Positions 1-10,097 of a DNA stretch of 64,000 nt are shown here, piece by piece. The translations under genes and the position numbers were made by a program. This stretch comes from Rhizophlyctis rosea. Its lineage: Eukaryota; Chytridiomycota; Chytridiomycetes; Rhizophlyctidales; Rhizophlyctidaceae. The DNA lies in the NCBI GenBank assembly GCA_027596075.1, contig JADGJC010000027.1:159919-223918 (forward strand), written 5' to 3'. Numbering within the stretch: the stretch's first letter is position 1; each line of letters begins with the position of its first letter. The notes under the pieces were generated by a model, which had not been told where the DNA came from, made no database searches, and was given only the letters and a program-made list of their open reading frames with translations.

Positions 1-119
1 TTCGAAGTAGTTGTGCGGGACGTGTGAGCAATGGCTTGCAGCGGGTGAAGTTGAATATTCTCAGATAGAACCCGACGTGACAGCGCGTTCTTACTTACTC
101 ATATTCTTTTGATAAATAG

Positions 120-494
120 TTACAAGCTTTGCTGAGGTTCGAAAATATGCGCTATATGTTTCGAAAATGGGGGCACGTGGTACGGGTACGGGTTTAGCGA
201 CGTGAGTGAAAGAGCCAGCGAGGTGGTGGACCGAAGTTTGTAAAGAGGGGAGACCGGTAAAATATTGGTAAGCTCTTGCCTATCGAGCATCAAGCCAAAA
301 ACAGACATACTGACGTCGGTTCTATATCGCAACATCGCCAATTCTTGTGCGAAGATGGTTGGCGGAAGGTTAGCGATCGTGGGGTCGGGCGCCGCTGGTG
401 GTGGAATGTTGGGGTTTGCGGATGATTGTTGTTGCGCGTTTTGGGTTTGAAATGCTTTCAGTGGTATATTTGATATGTTTGCCGTCGTGTTCAT
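120..494 (-). CDS. small protein of unknown function, 124 aa
   Basis: An open frame starts at the ATG at 494 and stops at 120. The amino half is rich in Asn, Gln and Pro. The middle has an uncharged-to-charged stretch around residues 52-80 (Phe-Ala-Gln-Glu-Leu ... Val-Ser-Met-Ser-Val-Phe) that could be a helix. I do not recognise the family. An upstream ATG at 630 opens another frame that could join through an intron ending at the CAG near 510, but the phases do not fit cleanly. The downstream part after residue 80 may also hide an intron, because composition changes there. Gene identity is therefore tentative. Confidence 0.35.
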   Translation of the reverse strand: MNTTANISNIPLKAFQTQNAQQQSSANPNIPPPAAPDPTIANLPPTIFAQELAMLRYRTDVSMSVFGLMLDRQELTNILPVSPLYKLRSTTSLALSLTSLNPYPYHVPPFSKHIAHIFEPQQSL

Positions 495-975
495 ATTGGA
501 TGTAGGGAGCCTGTGCAAAGTGTAAGTAGTGTATGGGGTGGGGAAGTTTGGAGATGGAGCGGAAGCGAGAGAGAACCCCGAATCTGGGTGCTAATTCTTG
601 AAGGAGGTGGATCCAGCTAAGCCACGCCATATTGTTTTGTTTACATCCGTTGAGGGGTCGGGGTGACCAAACATTTTGCGATCATCTTGCTGCTTTCATC
701 CGCACCTATACATGTTCTTGTCCAGCGCACGCGATTTTGCATCCGCCCTACAACTCTTCAACTAAAGGGTGATAGGTTTATATGATTGAAACGGGGCGAG
801 TGGGTCATAGATTTCGTACAGCAACGACTTCACATTACCAGAGCGTTCCGTTCACCCTTCGTCGCCTGACTTACTTCAGTCCAACAATAGCGGGACCGTA
901 TCCGTCCACTTCCAATTTCCAAAGCTTCCCAACCGTTACTCTGCGTCACAAAGCTCGATTTGCCTGCAACCAACC
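495..975. other. intergenic, no gene seen
   Basis: No convincing coding frame. It lies between a minus-strand gene and the plus-strand ankyrin-like gene, so it probably carries both 5' regions. I see no clear TATA box or repeat. Confidence 0.5.
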
Positions 976-2264
976 ATGCCTCCGAGAATGTGGCCGATCA
1001 TTGACTTAATTGGCGACGACTCTCATGAAGGAGTAAAGGTCCCGGATTGTCCTGAATCCTATCCACCACCCACCTCTAACCTTCCTTCGAAGCCATTGGT
1101 TCTCCCACCGGCACTATCAAGTTCCTCCCTTCCTCCTCCCGCTGCGTCTCCTGCCACGTCCCATGATCTCCCTCCTTTTCCCCAAACTGCGCATAGTACG
1201 GCTCAAACTCCACCAATGCAGCATACTTTCGCCCTGCCAAGCTCCAAAGTCACCACACCGTACCATCCAACTCTATTCTTTCCTTTCCCTCCGGACATCC
1301 TTCCGCACATTGGAATCCACTTGCCGCTCCATAAGGCCTTTCCCTTTGGTGTGATACTGGGGGTTGTCTTCAAAGATCACCGTCTGCGCGATGCCTTCAT
1401 TCCTGACCTACCGGGAGCCAATGTGGATTCTGCATCGGCAAAAGGCCGAGTTGACCTACTAAACTGGTGGAAGAGCCGGATGGAAGTTAAAAGCTGGCCC
1501 TTGAAGTATACGAAGGACGCGATGAACAGAGCTAGTGCAAATGGTCATATAGCCATATTGGATTGGTGGAAGGCTAGTGGGTTGAAGCTGAGATATGGTA
1601 GGGAAGCAATGGATTTAGCTAGTGAAAACGGACATGTAAAAGTACTGCAGTGGTGGATAGATGATTGCTTTGGGATGGGGTTGAAGTGGGGTTCCGATGC
1701 CGTGGATTACGCAAGTGAGAACGGACATCTCAGAGTTTTAAAATGGTGGTTAACCGTCCCGTTGACGCTGAAGCACACAGGTATGGAACGATCTCGCATA
1801 AATCTCTTCTCGAACTACTTCATAATGAATCTCAACCAGAACATGCAATGAATGCTGCAAGCGAGAAAGGCCACGTGAAAGTGCTGGATTGGTGGTTGGC
1901 TGCACACATGAGTCATGGTGTACAGCTGAAATACTGGTCTCAGGCCATGACTTCAGGCCATTGGGCGGTTGCCAGATGGTGGATGGATAGTGGGCTTTTC
2001 TTGGAGTTGGATTCCGAATGCGAGGAGACTTTTGTGGAGCGTTTTGGGGATCGGGTCACCTTGGCGGAGTACTGGCCATATCGCATGAAGTATGCGCGAA
2101 AGGCTTACATTGGAACGGGAGGCGATGCGGAACCAAAACCTAGGTTATGGATGGATGAAGATGATGAAGGAAATGGCTCTGCTCAAGACCACATCGAAGA
2201 TGCGGAAGAGAGTGAGGTAGATAGCATAGATAGTGATGAAGGGATTGGCGGTGAGGGGTCGTGA
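976..2264 (+). CDS. ankyrin-like repeat protein, 409 aa, two exons
   Basis: The exons are 976-1780 and 1840-2264, separated by a 59-nt GT-AG intron; joining them in phase 1 restores a continuous repeat across the junction. The first 100 residues are Pro/Ser-rich. From about residue 140 there are five or six units of about 30 residues with a core like 'Ala-Met-x-x-Ala-Ser-x-Asn-Gly-His-x-x-Val-Leu-x-Trp-Trp'. This is the ankyrin-like unit common in large families in chytrids and other microbial eukaryotes. The carboxyl end is acidic (Asp/Glu/Ser-rich). Such repeats bind proteins; the partner cannot be read from sequence. The start was chosen as the first ATG in the frame, at 976. Confidence 0.8.
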
Positions 2265-2331
2265 TATTAAATGTATATAACTGGAAGCCGTAGGTCACTA
2301 CTTGATATATAGCCCTACAAATTCAATTTAT

Positions 2332-5084
2332 TTATATTGATATATGTACGCTACTGCGCCGCCGCAGCTCATTCCTCTTGAACGTCTCGATGAAGTCGTC
2401 AATGTTGATCTTGATTCCCTCCTTCCTTGCCCACCATTTCAGCATATTTTTTTCCACAAACAGCACAATGATTCTCCGTCCCCTCATGAACTCCTTCACT
2501 TTCTCCGTGTACTTGGTGTTCCCATGCGTAAGAATCGCACTCCTGAAGAAGATTATACTACCACTAGGAAACGGAACTCTCGCCCCAATCTCCTCTAACA
2601 CTATGTCGGCCCCTTCAAACCCGCCCCAACAAATTACACAGCACAATCCGAGGGAAGTCTCCGGCGTCAAGGTGGCGGAGTGCCTGCATGTTGAGGTTGA
2701 CGGCTACGGCGGGGAAGATTCCGGCGATGAACTTCATTTTACGCTTGAGCTTGCGCTTATACTTCTTCCTCATGTACTGGGACATGGCGCGGAATAGGCG
2801 GTATTCGGATGGGAAGTGGGTTTTAAGGACGTCACCGACGTATCGCCAGAGGGGTTTATTGGCCGAGCGGAAAGCACGGATTTGACGGCTCATGGTGAAG
2901 GGCCGTTCCGAGTCGTCGCCGTCTCGAACTGGTTCGGAGTAGGCCGGCTCCGTGCAGTACTGAACCATAAAGAAAATCAGAAACTGGGATGAATGACGAG
3001 CAATAGAAGAGATCATACCTTTTGCCAGAATGCCAGATGTTGAACTACTGTCGCACCTTGACCCCGTTCAGGATCTGGTTTGAACTTCAGCCCTTTGTTC
3101 TTCTTCAGGTAGTTCATACTGGAATTCAGAGTCTTCAGGAGGTGCAGCGGAACCGGTTTGTTCAATTTGACGCAGTATTTGAAGACGCCATTCAGGTATT
3201 CCGTAGAGATTTGTGTGTGGACCCCTTCCCCTCCGTACAACTGCATGTTGTCCCACAACCCCTCACTTCGAAGGTGATCTTCGATATCCTGGCCGTAGCC
3301 GATGGGCTGCCTTCCCTTGGCGCAATTGATGTGGGTGTTGACGAGTTTGGTGGTATCGGTAGGCTCTTGCGCGCATACGACATAATTCGACGGTGCACAC
3401 GATGGCTGTTCGGCCGCCTGTCGATGATTGATTTTGTAGGTGATGAACCTGAACCAGCGTTCCGCTGTTTGATTTATCAGTCGTCAATAATCATTTGGGC
3501 AGTCAGCATACTGCTTTCTCACCTCGCATTCCGCAAAACTCAGCCACCTCTCGCGGCAAATGGCAGGGCGGTAAATGATTGTATGCTGCTACTTCTTGTT
3601 CACTGCCGTTCTTTGGTTCAAACGCACGGTGGAACCACTCAAGAGTCTTCTGGGCGCGCTTCATCCGTTTTGCGAATTCGTTTTGGAGATCGTGGCCGTT
3701 CAAGGAACGGTAAGCTTGTTTACCAATTCAAGCCCTGAACTTTCTCATGTCCGAAGGAGTTATTTTCTGATACACGATTTTGTGCAGCTCCTCCTTCCAT
3801 GGGCCGAATTTGCTCTCCTTTTTGACCCCAGAAGAGACTCGCCCTCCCTGTTCACCAACCTCCATCCCATTGTCCCCGCTGACTGCTCTTGCTTCCTCAG
3901 TTTCCTCCACATCCCTCCCCGTTGGCTGAGCATCGACATCAGGCTCTCCATCCATCCACGTATCCGCCCATGGGTTAGCCTCACGCCACCTATCGAACTC
4001 CCCTCTAGCCTCCTCATCTGATTCATCATCATCACTAATTCCATGATCAGGATAATACGGCAACCGCTGACTCCTCTCGCCAGACTGGATGGAAAACTCC
4101 TTACGCTCCTCCAGTCGGTCATCGCTACCCCTACGCAGCCGATCTTCGCGACGGTGTTAGCTTTTATGATGGGAAATACTACGCCACTTCTTGAAGGACT
4201 TCTGACTATCAGGGCAGCCCACTTCCGCACAATTCCACTTGGACGGATCACCTTTCCCTTTAACACTCTTGGAGATGGACACACTGTCTTCCTCTTCAGA
4301 ATATGAAGACTGACCATCCGAGTCCGAGTAATCCGCATCCCGGTCTGAGCCATCCGCATCCGAGTCCGAGCCATCCGCATCCCAGTCCTTCAAAAAATCC
4401 AACTCGCAGCAGTCCAAATCCATGTCAGAAAGATAAGATACTTTGTCGGAGGTCTTTTGTTTCTTTTTGTCGGCTTTGAAGGATCTAGTTGCGTTCCGTT
4501 TGTGGGTTGTGGATTTGGTAGGAATAAGAGGAGGATTGGTGGAGCTGGAGCCACCAGTATCGGGTCTTGTTCTCGGGTTCGGTCTCAGATTTCGAACAGA
4601 TCTATCCAACTGCTCGTCATCCGTGAGGTCTTCGGGGTCTTCAAACGGTGGAACCTGAAGCATGAGCTGGAAGGGCATATCAGAAACGAACCCTAAGAAT
4701 ACATACGAGACGGACTGCTGCGCCTACCTGTTGCACCTTTTTTTCAATTTGCTTAGTCGTGTCCCGCGAAAACTGCACGCCGTACGTATAGTTGAAACGG
4801 AGCTTCCTTCTATGAGCGGCCGTATGGAGAGCAGCTAGATCTATCAAATCTTGCATAGCATTATTCAAGACGCTCGGACCGACATCCACCACATTGGGAT
4901 GTTGAGATGAAGGACCGGAATTGTTAACCTTATGGCCAGGGTTGGATTGGGTTGGGGGCAGTGCACTAGCAGTGGAGCTGGTAGAAGTGCTATTGGGATT
5001 GGGCTTATGAACCCTTGCCGCTGCCACGTTGGGCTTGCTTGACCTTCCCACGGTTCGCGGTTGAAACGGGGGTGGTTTGGACAT
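2332..5084 (-). pseudogene. decayed C2H2 finger / TET-JBP-like 2-oxoglutarate Fe(II) dioxygenase gene
   Basis: Four exons can be joined in phase: 5084-4728, 4654-3523, 3464-3019 and 2959-2332. The introns are 73, 58 and 59 nt, all GT-AG. The product has a Pro/Ser/Asn-rich amino end, an acidic Asp/Ser tract, one C2H2-type finger (Cys-x4-Cys near 4210-4225, His pair near 4155-4170), a conserved block (Trp-Phe-His-Arg-Ala-Phe, 3600-3640) and a carboxyl dioxygenase core. The core has His-x-Asp at about 2667, Gly-x-Phe-Glu-Gly, a distal His, and Arg-Arg followed by beta-strand residues, as in fungal TET/JBP-like enzymes. Three lesions break it: in-frame TAA at 4157-4159, in-frame TGA at 3728-3730, and a one-base frameshift near 2650-2665 just after His-x-Asp. 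Frames on both sides of each lesion still encode recognisable protein, so decay is recent. In fungi such genes spread with KDZ-type transposons; here that link is inference. Confidence 0.75.
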
Positions 5085-7044
5085 TTCGACTTAAGGTATG
5101 GAATAAGATGATGATGTTAGTCGGTTATGATCCTGGCTGGACGTTGTTGCGTTTGAAGTGCTTGAAGTTTACGCGGTTTCTTCTCCGTTGTGAGGACAGA
5201 GCGGGTTGGAAGGCTACCAAGGTCTCAGCACTGGCCAGTCTGTCGGGTGGCTTGTCGCCGGGCCGGACAAAAAATTGGGTCCGAATTTGCCGGACTTGGC
5301 CTGCCGGCTGGCTGTGGCCGTTTTCAAAGCAGCTGCAGTCGTTTGAAACATGCTTACAGCATTGGGTTGTTTGGGCGGAAATACTGGAAATGGAAAGAAA
5401 AGAAAGGAATGTTGCGTTTGTGACCGTGGAGTGGGGCGCCAAGCAGGTTGCGTAGACCTCGATTTCGGACATTCATTACCCGACTCGCCAATCCGCCAGG
5501 GCCACCATAATCCTTTCGTTGGTTATCAAGGTCACACTTCGGCTAGTCCTCAGGGCCACTCTCCCTTCGGCACGAACTCCTGCGCGTGCGGAACCTTCAT
5601 CATATTTCGACAAAGGCTATTGCCTTCAGGGTTTGGAAGCGTCGGTTTCTTTATCTAGCATATGGATGACTTTACTAAACTACATTGTATCCCAGTGGTC
5701 GAGGCAGCCGTGGACACGGGTCCATGCGGGGTACGAACTCCGAGCTTACGAGTGCGTAAGTTTCAACTATTGCTATTTGACCACCGGGATACCTCCCAAG
5801 GGCTCTAAGACGCAGCTGACTCCTTTGGTCCGTGCGACTGAGGTTCGAGTCTCTTTGACGGATGCTGGCTGCTGAGGAATGCTTGCCTTTGCTGTGTTGC
5901 GCTTATATTCCAATGGAGTACCAGCGAAAACAAACATTGAGGTAAGCTTTACGCCTATAGTATGTTAGCAGTGAAGCTTTCCATCCTAACCTGCCTAACT
6001 AATCATTCTCACCGCGCAACAGATCGATCATACCAATATTCATAACGCTGCCCCTTTCAAGCCTTACTGATTCGAGTACGACGGAGAGGAAGACGTTGCT
6101 GTGTTGGCGATAAGGCACGCTTTCTTGCCTTTTCTTTCATGGCTTACTCCCCTCTTTCGTATCACAATCAACTCATGCTTCTTCTAGTCGTACATTACAG
6201 ATCATCAGCGAACTCCGCTTACACCTGCGAGGATGGAAGAGGCAGGAAACTCTGACAATGTTAACGCCAAGGTACGCCACCCCATATTGAGGCTTTGGCT
6301 CTGTGACTTCAACTCATCGTAACATCCCCTTAGCACGAGCAATGTCATTGTGCGGCTTTATTCCCCGAGTACGAGTACACTGGTCGCTTACAAGAGTAGG
6401 AACTATATAGCGATGCTACAGACATGTATGATAATGAGGCGGCACAGGTTATTAGGTGTTGCTGGGGACCAAGCGATCTGTGCTAGCTCCCCTGTATGTA
6501 CATACCCCCCTCTTTATACCCTATTGGGATGGAGTTGGGGTCCGCCCACTCTTGAGAAAAAGAGTGGAGGCGGTGTGCGTGCGGGTGTCATCTGGACCGT
6601 GCTCAACTTTGAGCAGCTCAACTTTGAGCACTTCTGCTCTTGTCTGACCTTTGGAGGTTGTGGACTCCAAAGGTGTTGGCATCTTTCTCAAAGGTTTCTA
6701 AGACAATTCCATCCTATCCTTCTCCAACCCAATCCTGCCAATGCATGCATCATTCCAATCACTGGGAACAGGTAGTGTGGGTTGTTCAGTACTGATGTTG
6801 CTCACACCCTCTTGCGCAGGTGCCAGAGGATACACGTTCATCCCGTCCACGACTTCGCCTATAGATGTGGCGTGCTCTGTTTACAAAGACCGCGGTCTAT
6901 TTACATACCATCGTCGGCACGTAGTTCCTGTGTCTGGCCCGCACGTCGCTGAGTATATCATTCCCATTGTAGAGGATCACCCGACGCCGGATAAGGCAGC
7001 TCCCAGTCTTTCGGGTCCCATTCTAGTAGGTAATGGGGACACCA
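5085..7044. other. gene-poor stretch with exon-like debris
   Basis: No complete gene can be built. On the plus strand several short open blocks are flanked by plausible splice sites, for example around 5660-5720, 5870-5940 (donor at 5941), 6022-6100 and 6225-6270, but in-frame stops occur between them. This looks like a degenerate gene or element, not functional coding sequence. I could not assign a family. Confidence 0.4.
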
Positions 7045-8411
7045 TCAGCTTTGTCCTTTGAGCATCGCACCCCGCCATTTCATCACCACCCCGAACTCAC
7101 CAGCCCAAAACCCTTCCTCCAACCCATCCAGCACCTCCATATCTTCGTCTGGTATCTCCCATCCGAACACGTTGGCATTCTCCTTGATCCGTGCCTCCGT
7201 CACACTCTTGGGGAGGGATACGAATCCTTTCTGGGGACCCCATTTTATGAGAATTTGTGCGGGGGACTTGTTGTTTTTCTCTGCTATGTGGACTAGGGGA
7301 GGGTCGTTCAGCTTTCGAGTGGAAGGAAAGTGTTACTGGTGAGCAAGAGTAGAGTGACACGAATATTGACAGCAACCCGTAAATCCCTTCCAGCATATCC
7401 TCCCTCCTCCTTCCCTGGTCCTTTCCGTCCCTTTCCCCATTCTTTCCTCCTCCCTTCCTTCTCCTCTCCTCACCTTTCGCGCCTGTGTAAGAGGGGAATA
7501 CGCCTCCACAACTATCCCATTCCGTTGACAGTACTCCACCAGCTCACGACGTTGTAAGTAGGGTGTAACTTCGAACTGATTCACGTCGGGAAAGGTGTTG
7601 AAATTTGATTTTAGTTCCTCTAGGTGGTGGATGTCTGTGTTGTGGAGAGGCGAACAGCATACGTGAGTTCGGTGTTGATGATGGAGAAGTAAGGAAAGGT
7701 ATATGATACGGTACTATAGTTCGAAACACCTATCGCTCGTACTTTTCCGTCCTCCTTTAGCTTTTCTAGGGCCCGCCAGGTTTCCAGACGGGTTTCTTTA
7801 ACAGGGGAGTGGCTGGACAATTTTTCAATATCCAAGGGCAGCCAGTCTCAAACCAGATCTATGCCACCTCCCCACTCACATCAAGTAAAGATCCACATGC
7901 TCCAATCCCAACTTCCTCAAACTGGTCTCCAAAGCCGCCAGTGTTTGTTCATATCCCTGATCCGGGTTCCAGACCTTTGTCGTGACGAAGATTTCTGAGC
8001 GTGGGATGCCGGAGAGGCGGATTCCTTCTCCTACTTCCTGTTCTGCGGATGGTGGAATAAATGCTTATGTGTAAGTGTTTGGATGTAAGAAGATTGAGAT
8101 GTTTGGTCCGTACCGTTTTCATAGCATGCTGTATGGCATTCCGTAGGGGACATTAGCCAAGTTCATGTGTGTAAAGCTCTTTCGAAGGATTACTTGCAAG
8201 CAGTGTCGATATGTCTATATCCGGCCTGAAGAGGTATTCTCAACGTTAGACTCCATCTAGGTCTTGTCATCCCACGCAGAGCCATCCCCTATACCTTCAA
8301 AGCAAATGTGACTGCCCGTACGGTTTCTTCCGGCTTTGCCTGCCATACACCGAGACCCACTACCGGAATGTCGACGCCGGAGTTTTTGAGACGGATGGTG
8401 GATTGGGCCAT
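7045..8411 (-). CDS. aldo/keto reductase, possibly broken at the active-site His
   Basis: Exons are 8411-8295, 8225-8198, 8128-8114 (15 nt), 8042-7880, about 7846-7715, 7634-7474 and 7311-7045. The family is clear: start 'Ile-Pro-Val-Val-Gly-Leu-Gly-Val-Trp', catalytic Asp in 'His-Ile-Asp-Thr', Tyr in 'Cys-Tyr-Glu-Asn-Glu', Lys in 'Thr-Thr-Lys-Val-Trp', then 'Gly-Val-Ser-Asn-Tyr', 'Asn-Gln-Phe-Glu-Val' and 'Ala-Tyr-Ser-Pro-Leu'. It would reduce carbonyls with NADPH in the cytosol. The second intron (8197-8129) only fits as a GC-AG intron. Between exon 4 (ends Asp-Leu-Tyr-Leu) and exon 5 (Trp-Leu-Pro-Leu) only about 33 nt remain, and no GT-AG choice keeps frame. The catalytic His codon normally lies exactly there, so the gene may be a pseudogene or hold a base error. 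Confidence 0.75.
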
Positions 8412-8952
8412 TTGGGAGAGTCTTCTAGCTTCATGTACCTACGAGGGCAATCATGCGAAAAGTTCAGGCGGAGGGAAGGTGGGAGACCTGCCGGATAAAA
8501 AACTTTTGGGACCAGCACATTCGGAGCATTGCGCGGATGGCGTCTTCTCACGAAAGTTGGCACGATAATGACGCGTTGAAGGTTGTGCCAAAACGTTCAA
8601 CCGGGCCAGTCTCTCTTTCCGCTCTTCTTGAAGGTCCTTATCCGCCTGCTCCATCATGTTTTCCAGCCGACCAGCTCAATCCGGGAGGGGTTTTATGTTT
8701 GAGTCTTGAATGAAGTACGAAACGTTTAACTTGAAGGCCTGGTGGGCTTCGAAAGATTTGAAGGCCCAGCCATACAAGAACAGCGCGTGAGCTAAGCCAC
8801 GGGTCCCAGTTCCCCAATGTCCGGAAGACCTCTCCAAAACTTCTTCACCGTGACGAATACCGACCTTTTCTCAGGATACACAGTGACATTCTACAACCAC
8901 CATTTCCCAACCTCCTTCCGTAACTCTACTCTAACCCGCCACCTCCCACAAA
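8412..8952. other. divergent intergenic region between AKR and SPATA4-like gene
   Basis: The two neighbours are transcribed away from each other, so both 5' regions are here. A short minus-strand frame from an ATG near 8657 (Met-Met-Glu-Gln, charged, with a Cys-x2-Cys) is open for about 68 codons; it may be 5' leader or a small unrecognised exon of the reductase. Nothing else supportable. Confidence 0.4.
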
Positions 8953-10044
8953 ATGAGCGGCCTCCCCCGCGAAGTCATAAAATGGCTACAAAGCCTCGAC
9001 CTCTCATATTCCGTTAAGAATCCAAAATGGTATGCGGAAGTCCTTCCCAAAGGCCTTGGCATCCCCTTCACCTGACTATAACCCCCTCCCCTTACTCATC
9101 CTATGATGTAGGAACTTCGCCAACGGCCTCCTAATATCCGAAATCTTCGCGCGGTATTATCCTTCCGAACAACTGTTGGAACCACATAAGTTTTATAAGG
9201 GCGAGTCGGCGGGGTTGAAGAGGTCTAATTGGGTTGGTTGGTCTGCGGTGGTGGGTGGGTTTGAGCATCGGATGTGCATACTAATTCTCTCAAATCACGC
9301 GTTGCATGTTTCGCGGTGCTGCAGGAGCAATTGCAGAAATGTACGTGGTGCGAATACGGAGGAGTTTTGTACGCGGGTGGAGCTGACACGATGGAACTTT
9401 TTACCGTAACTAGTTTTCAAACTCCACAACATCGTCATCCCGCAGGAAGCTTGTGACGCCGTCATGAACTGCCAAATCGATGCCGCCAGTCTCTTTGTAG
9501 AGAATCTGTATACTTTGTTGACTGGTCGGAGGTGAGTGGAAGTCAAAGCTTCTTTTCGGGAAGTTGATGCGATCCCGATCCACTAAATCGTCTTTCAAGA
9601 GTACAGAGACCACCAGCAAAGGAGTCTGGATCAATAGATTATGACCACCCACATTTCGCACTGCCCACAACCTCAGAGATCATACGGCGAGTAGCAAAGT
9701 CGCCTGCCAAGGCACAAACCATTGTCGAAAAGCACAACGACTACATCAAACATCTAAGAGGTAACCTGACAACTCCCGCGGAACTTCACCCAGCACTACA
9801 ACATCTAACGACATCCCCCAAAGCCGAACAATCCCAATCTCATCCAAACCCATGGCCCCTCCCGGTCCACCGCTTCGACGAACGCGACCAACGCATGAAA
9901 GCCAACGCAGAAGAACTCCACACCCACGCGCATCGCCACGCCCACCAGCACGAAAACGCGGCCGAAGTAGCTGCGGCAACATCAAAGTCCATGTCAGGAG
10001 ATATGCCGCCCGTACCGATACGTGTCCATCAGATTGTTTCCTAA
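8953..10044 (+). CDS. SPATA4-like calponin-homology flagellar protein, 258 aa
   Basis: Five exons: 8953-9029, 9112-9232, 9325-9340, 9414-9531 and 9600-10044, all GT-AG, all phases consistent. The third exon is only 16 nt. The amino 110 residues match the SPATA4/CLAMP-type CH domain: 'Leu-Pro-Arg-Glu-Val-Ile-Lys-Trp-Leu', '[11 protein letters not shown]', 'Tyr-Tyr-Pro', 'Asn-Trp-x-Gln-Leu-x-Lys-Phe-Phe', and 'Leu-Tyr-Thr-Leu-Leu-Thr'. The tail is basic then His/Ala-rich. SPATA4 relatives are tied to motile cilia, so a role in the zoospore flagellum or its microtubules is inferred. It converges on the LIN1 gene, with only 53 nt between stop codons. Confidence 0.85.
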
Positions 10045-10097
10045 AATACAAGAGGGGTGGTGTACCCAGTGCTTTTTGTGATTCAGTTTCAACAGTA

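Noticed and set aside
2332..5084. Reassigned stop codons (TAA/TGA read as amino acids) as the explanation for the in-frame stops
   Set aside because: Other genes in the window end cleanly at TAA or TGA, and the third lesion is a frameshift, which recoding would not explain.
5830..5870. tRNA B-box-like string 'ggttcgagtct'
   Set aside because: The flanks do not form a five-pair T stem and no acceptor or anticodon arm could be drawn around it.
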